The notes under the pieces were generated by a model. It worked only from the letters and a program-made list of their open reading frames with translations. It ran no database searches and was not told the DNA's origin. Positions 55,101 through 61,100 of a stretch of DNA of 64,000 nt are shown here, piece after piece. Location: assembly GCF_900148505.1 (NCBI RefSeq), contig NZ_FRXO01000007.1, positions 1-64,000 on the forward strand. The letters are read 5' to 3'. This stretch comes from Pseudoxanthobacter soli DSM 19599. Its GTDB lineage: Bacteria; Pseudomonadota; Alphaproteobacteria; Rhizobiales; Segnochrobactraceae. Numbering within the stretch: the stretch's first letter is position 1; each line of letters starts with the position of its first letter. A program made the position numbers and the translations under genes.

Positions 55101-58100
55101 CGGCACCACGATCTCAGGGGGCACGCTGACGGCGAGCACGGCCGGCGCCCTGCCCACGGGCACCGCAATCGACATCGCCGCGGGCGCGACGCTGAACATC
55201 ACCGCGAGCCAGACCATCTCGGCGCTGACCGGCGCCGGCGCGGTGACGACCAACACCTCCAACCTGACCCTCAACAACACCGCCGACAACACCTTCTCCG
55301 GCACCATCACCAATGGCGGCGTGAGCTGGATCAACCCCTACGGCGTGTTCACCAAGACCGGCACCGGCACCCTGACGCTCGACAGCGTCACCATCGCCGG
55401 CGGCGAGACGCATCTCGAAGGCGGTGCGATCGCGGTCACCGGCGGCACCTCGTCGATCGACTATTTCTCCGTCGGCGGCGGCATCGGCAATACGGCGGCG
55501 CTCAACATCTCCGGCGGCACGCTCAACACCGGCATCGCCATGCAGGTGGGCGACTGGGGCGGCACCGGCACCGTGAACCAGACCGGCGGCGTGGTGAACA
55601 TCTCGCCGACCTGCGGCGACGTCGCGCGATGCGTCACCCTCAATATCGGCAACCAGGGCGGCAACGGCACCTACAACATCAGCGCCGGCACGCTGAACCT
55701 GCTCGGCGGGCTGAACGACATCGGCCGCAACAGCGGCTCGCAGCCGGTGAGCACCGGCCTTCTGCACCTCTCCGGCACCGGCACGGTCTCGGTGCAGACG
55801 GGCGTCAACGGGCCGGCAAGCCTCGTGATCGGCAACCGCGAGAGCGGGGCGACCCAGGGCCAGTCCTCCGGCCGCATTCTGCAGGACGGCGGCACGCTGA
55901 CGGTCAATGCCGGTTCGCACCTCTATCTCTCGGCCTACGGCAACGGCCAGTACGACCTCAACGGCGGCACGCTGCAGGTCGGCGGCGCCGACGGGCTCGT
56001 CGGCCGCTATGCCGGCAGCGGCAGCTACGTGTTCAATCTCGGCGGCGGCACCATCCAGGTCATCGGCAGCGCGCTCTCGACCAACGTCGCGGCGACGCTC
56101 GTCTCGGCCACGACCTCGGCCGTCGACACCAACGGTCTCGGCGCCACCCTTTCCGGCGTGTTCTCCGGGGCCGGCGCGCTTCAGAAGATCGGCGCGGGCA
56201 CGCTGACGCTCTCCGGCGCCAACACCTACAGCGGCGGCACGACGATTTCCGGTGGGACGGTGCAGATCGCCACCGACGGCAATCTCGGCAACGCCGCGGG
56301 CGGGCTTGCGCTCGACGACGGCACGCTGGCGACCACGGGGACATTCTCCACGACGCGGGCGATCACGCTCGACACCGGTGGCGGCACCCTTGACATCGGT
56401 TCGGGCACGACGCTGACGGCGACGGGCGCCGTTACCGGGGACGGCGGGCTTACCAAGACCGGCGCCGGAACCCTGGTGCTCTCCGGCGCGAACGGCTATC
56501 TCGGCGGCACCACCATCTCGGGCGGGACCGTTCAGGTCGCTTCGGACGGAAATCTCGGCGGCGCTGCGGGCGGGCTTGCGTTCGGCGGCGGCACGCTCGC
56601 GACCACGGGCACCTTCGCCTCCGCCCGCGCGGTCACCCTGAACGGCGGCGGCGGCAGCGTCTCCGTCGCTGATGGGACAGCGCTGACGCTCTCCGGCAAT
56701 ATCGGCGGCACCGGCGGGCTGACGAAGACCGGCACGGGCACGCTGACGCTGACGGGGACCAGCAGCTACAGCGGCGGCACGACGGTTTCGGCCGGTGTGC
56801 TGAGCGGCACGACGGCAAGCCTTCAGGGCGATATCGTCAACGATGCCGCCGTCGTGTTCGACCAGTCGGCCACCGGAACCTATGCCGGCGACATGAGCGG
56901 CAGCGGCTCGCTGACGGTTTCCGGGACCGGCACGCTGATCCTGACCGGCGCCAACACCTACAGCGGCGGCACGACGATTTCCGCCGGCACGCTGCAGGTG
57001 AGCGCGGCCTCGCTGCCCGGCGACGTGGTCGACAATGCCAGCCTGGTGTTCGACCAGGCGACCGACGCGACCTTCTCCGGCGACATCTCCGGCACGGGCG
57101 CCGTGACGAAGATGGGGGCGGGCACGCTGACGCTGACGGGGGCGAACAGCTATGCCGGCGGCACGACAATCTCGGCCGGCGTGCTGCAGGTGACGCCTGC
57201 CAGCCTGCCCGGCGACGCGACGGTTTCGACCGGCGCGACGCTCGCCTTCGATATGGTCACGGACGCCAGCTATGGCGGCGCGGTGAGCGGCGCCGGCGGG
57301 CTGCGGAAGACCGGCGCGAGCACCCTGACCCTGACCGGGGCGAACAGCCAGACCGGCGGCACGGCCGTCGATGGCGGCACTCTTCAGGTCGGCAATGGCG
57401 GCACCAGCGGCAGCCTCACCGGACCCGTTACGCTCGCGAGCGGCACGGCGCTGGTGTTCGACCGCTCGGATACGGTGGCCTTCGCCGGCGCGATTTCCGG
57501 CGCCGGCGCGCTGGAGCAGGCCGGCAGCGGCACGCTGACGCTGACGGGGACGAACAGCTATACCGGCGGCACCACGGTTTCGGCCGGCGTGCTGAGCGGC
57601 ACGACGGCGAGCGTTCAGGGCGACATCGTCAACAATGCCGCCGTCGTGTTCGAGCAGTCGACCACCGGAACCTATGCCGGCGACATGAGCGGCAGCGGCA
57701 CGCTGACGGTTTCCGGGACCGGCACGGTGGTGCTGACCGGCACCAACACCTACACCGGCGGTACCACCATCTCTACCGGCGCCGGGCTTCGCGTCGGCGA
57801 TGGCGGCGCGAGCGGCAGCCTCACCGGCGCCATCGCCAATGCCGGCACGCTCACCTTCGACAGCACCGCGACTCTGACGGTTTCCGGCGTGATTTCCGGC
57901 GCCGGCACCCTCACCCAGGCCGGCACCGGCACCACCGTTCTGTCCGGCGCCAACACCTATAGCGGTGCCACGTCGATCGTCGCGGGTACGCTCGAGGCCG
58001 CGGCCGCCAACGTCCTGTCGGCATCGAGCGCCGTCGATGTCGGCGCCGCCGGCACGCTGAACATCAGCGGCGGAAACCAGACCATCGCCGGGCTGACCGG

Positions 58101-61100
58101 CGCGGGCGCCGTGGCCACCGGCGTGAGGACGCTGACGGTCGGCGGCGGTAATACCGACGACGTGTTCTCCGGCACCTTCCGCGGCAATGGCGGACTGGTG
58201 AAGACAGGAACCGGCAGCCTGACGCTGATCGATGCTTCCGGCAACTCCGTGGTGGACACCGTCCAGCTCTCCTCCGGATCGCTGTTCGTGAACGGCTGGC
58301 TGAGCGTGTCGACGGCTACCGTGACCGGCGGCACGCTCGGCGGGTCCGGCACGCTCGACGGCGGCGTGAGTCTCGGCAGCGGCGGGACCCTCGCTCCCGG
58401 TGCGAACGGTGCCGCGGGCACGCTGACCATCGGCGGCGGCCTCACCGTCGCCGCCGGTTCGAACCTCCTGTTCGATCTCGGCCAGCCGAATGTCGTGGGC
58501 GGGTCGCAGAACGATCGCATCGTCGTGGGCAGCGGTCTGACCCTCGATGGCGGCATCGTCACCATCAACGCGGGCAGCGATTTTCTGCCGGGCAGCTACC
58601 AGCTCATCAGCTATGACGGTCCTCTCAGCGGCGCCGACCTGACGCTGGCAAACGTGCCCGCGAACCTGTCTTCGAGCGTGATCCAGACGGCGGTGACGGG
58701 GCAGGTGAACCTGATCGCCATCGAGGATGGCCTGTCGATGCAGTGGTGGAACGGTGCCGGCGCGGCGGGCAGCGGCACCATCACCGGCGGCGACGGGACG
58801 TGGAGCACCAGCGCGAACTGGTCAAACGTCGACGGCACGATCGGCCAGAGCTGGATCGACGGCGGCATGGCCGTGTTCACCGGCACCGCCGGGACGGTCG
58901 ATCTGCCGGATCCCGTCAACGCCTCCGGCCTCCAGTTCGCCGTGGACGGCTACCAGCTGACCGGCGGCGGCACGCTGATCCTGGTTGCTGCGGCTGACAG
59001 CACCGCGCCGTTCATCAGGGTCGACGAGGACGCGACCGCGACCATCGCGGTCCAGATCGACGGCGGCGCGGGCCTCACAAAGACCGGCGTCGGCACGCTG
59101 ATCCTGACCGGCGCCAACACCTATACCGGCGGCACGACGATTTCCGCCGGCACGCTGCAGGTTAGCGCGGCCTCGCTGCCGGGCGACGTGGTCGACAATG
59201 CCAGCCTCGTGTTCGACCAGACGATCGACGCGACCTTCGCCGGTGCCATCTCCGGCACGGGTGCCGTGACGAAGACGGGGGCGGGCACGCTGACGCTGAC
59301 GGGGGCGAACAGCTATGCCGGCGGCACGACAATCTCGGCCGGCGTGCTGCAGGTGACGCCTGCGAGCCTGCCCGGCAACGCGACGGTTTCGGCCGGCGCG
59401 ACGCTCGCCTTCGAGATCGCCACGGACGCCACCTATGGCGGCGCGGTGAGCGGCGCCGGTGTGCTGCAGAAGGATGGAACGGGCACCCTGACGCTGACGG
59501 GCGCGAACAGCCAGACCGGCGGCACTACCGTCGATGGCGGCACCCTCCAGATCGGCAACGGCGGCACCAGCGGCAGCCTCGCCGGCCCCGTCACGCTCGC
59601 GAGCGGCACGGCGCTGGTGTTCGACCGGTCGGATACGGTGGCCTTCGCCGGCTCGATTTCCGGCGCGGGTGCGTTGGAACAGGCCGGCGGCGGCACGCTG
59701 ACGCTGACGGGGACGAACAGCTATACCGGCGGCACCACGGTTTCGGCCGGCGTGCTGAGCGGCACGACGGCGAGCCTCCAGGGCGATATCCTCAACAACG
59801 CGACCGTGACCTTCGTGCAATCGACGGGCGGCACCTATGCCGGTGCGATGAGCGGCACGGGCTCGCTGACGGTCTCCGGCACCGGAACGGTCGTGCTGAC
59901 CGGCGCCAACACCTACACCGGCGGCACGACGATTTCCGCCGGCACGCTGCAGGCGAGCGCGGCCTCGCTGCCGGGCGACGTGGTCGACAATGCCAGCCTC
60001 GTGTTCGACCAGACGATCGACGCGACCTTCGCCGGTGCCATCTCCGGCACGGGTGCCGTGACGAAGACCGGGACCGGCACGCTGACGCTGACGGGGACGA
60101 ACAGCTATACCGGCGGCACCACGGTTTCGGCCGGCGTGCTGGAGGTGACGCCTGCCAGCCTGCCCGGCGATGCCGCCGTCGCAAGCGGCGCGACGCTCGC
60201 CTTCGGCATGACCTCGTCCGCCACCTTCAGCGGTGCGATCAGCGGCGCCGGCGCCTTGCAGAAGAGCGGTGTGAGCACCCTGACGCTGACGGGGGCGAAC
60301 AGCCAGACCGGCGGCACGACGGTCAATGGCGGCACTCTCCAGATCGGCGACGGCGGCACCAGCGGCAGCCTCGCCGGCCCGGTCACGCTCGCGAGCGGCA
60401 CGACGCTGGTGTTCGACCGGTCGGACGCGGTGAGCTTCGCCGGCGCGATTTCCGGCGCAGGCGTGCTTGAGCAGGCCGGCAGCGGCACGCTGACGCTGAC
60501 GGGGACGAACAGCTACAGCGGCGGCACCACGGTTTCGGCCGGCGTGCTGAGCGGCACGACGGCGAGCCTTCAGGGCGATATCGTCAACAACGCCAACGTG
60601 ACCTTTGCGCAATCGACGGGCGGCACCTATGCCGGGACGATGACCGGCACGGGCTCGCTGACGATCTCCGGCAGCGGGGTTATCACCCTCTCCGGCGCCG
60701 CCGCCCAGACCGGCGGCACGACGATTGCCGCCGGCGCCGTCCTTCAGGTCGGCGACGGCGCGACCGACGGCAGTCTGTCGGGCGATGTCTCGACGTCCGG
60801 CACGCTCTCGTTCGCCCGCTCCGACGCGGTGGCCTTCGCCGGCGCGATCAGCGGCACCGGCAGCGTCACTCAGGCCGGAACAGGAACGACCACGCTCTCC
60901 GGCGCGAACAGCTACAGCGGCATGACTTCGATCCTCGCCGGCACGCTCGCCGGTGGAGCGGCCGGCGCGCTTTCGGCCTCGAGCAGCGTCTATATCGGCC
61001 CGGGAGGGACGCTCGCTCTCGGCGACTTCGACCAGACCGTCGCCGGTCTCATGGGGGCGGGCGCGGCGTCGCTCGGCGCGAACACCCTCACGCTCGACAG

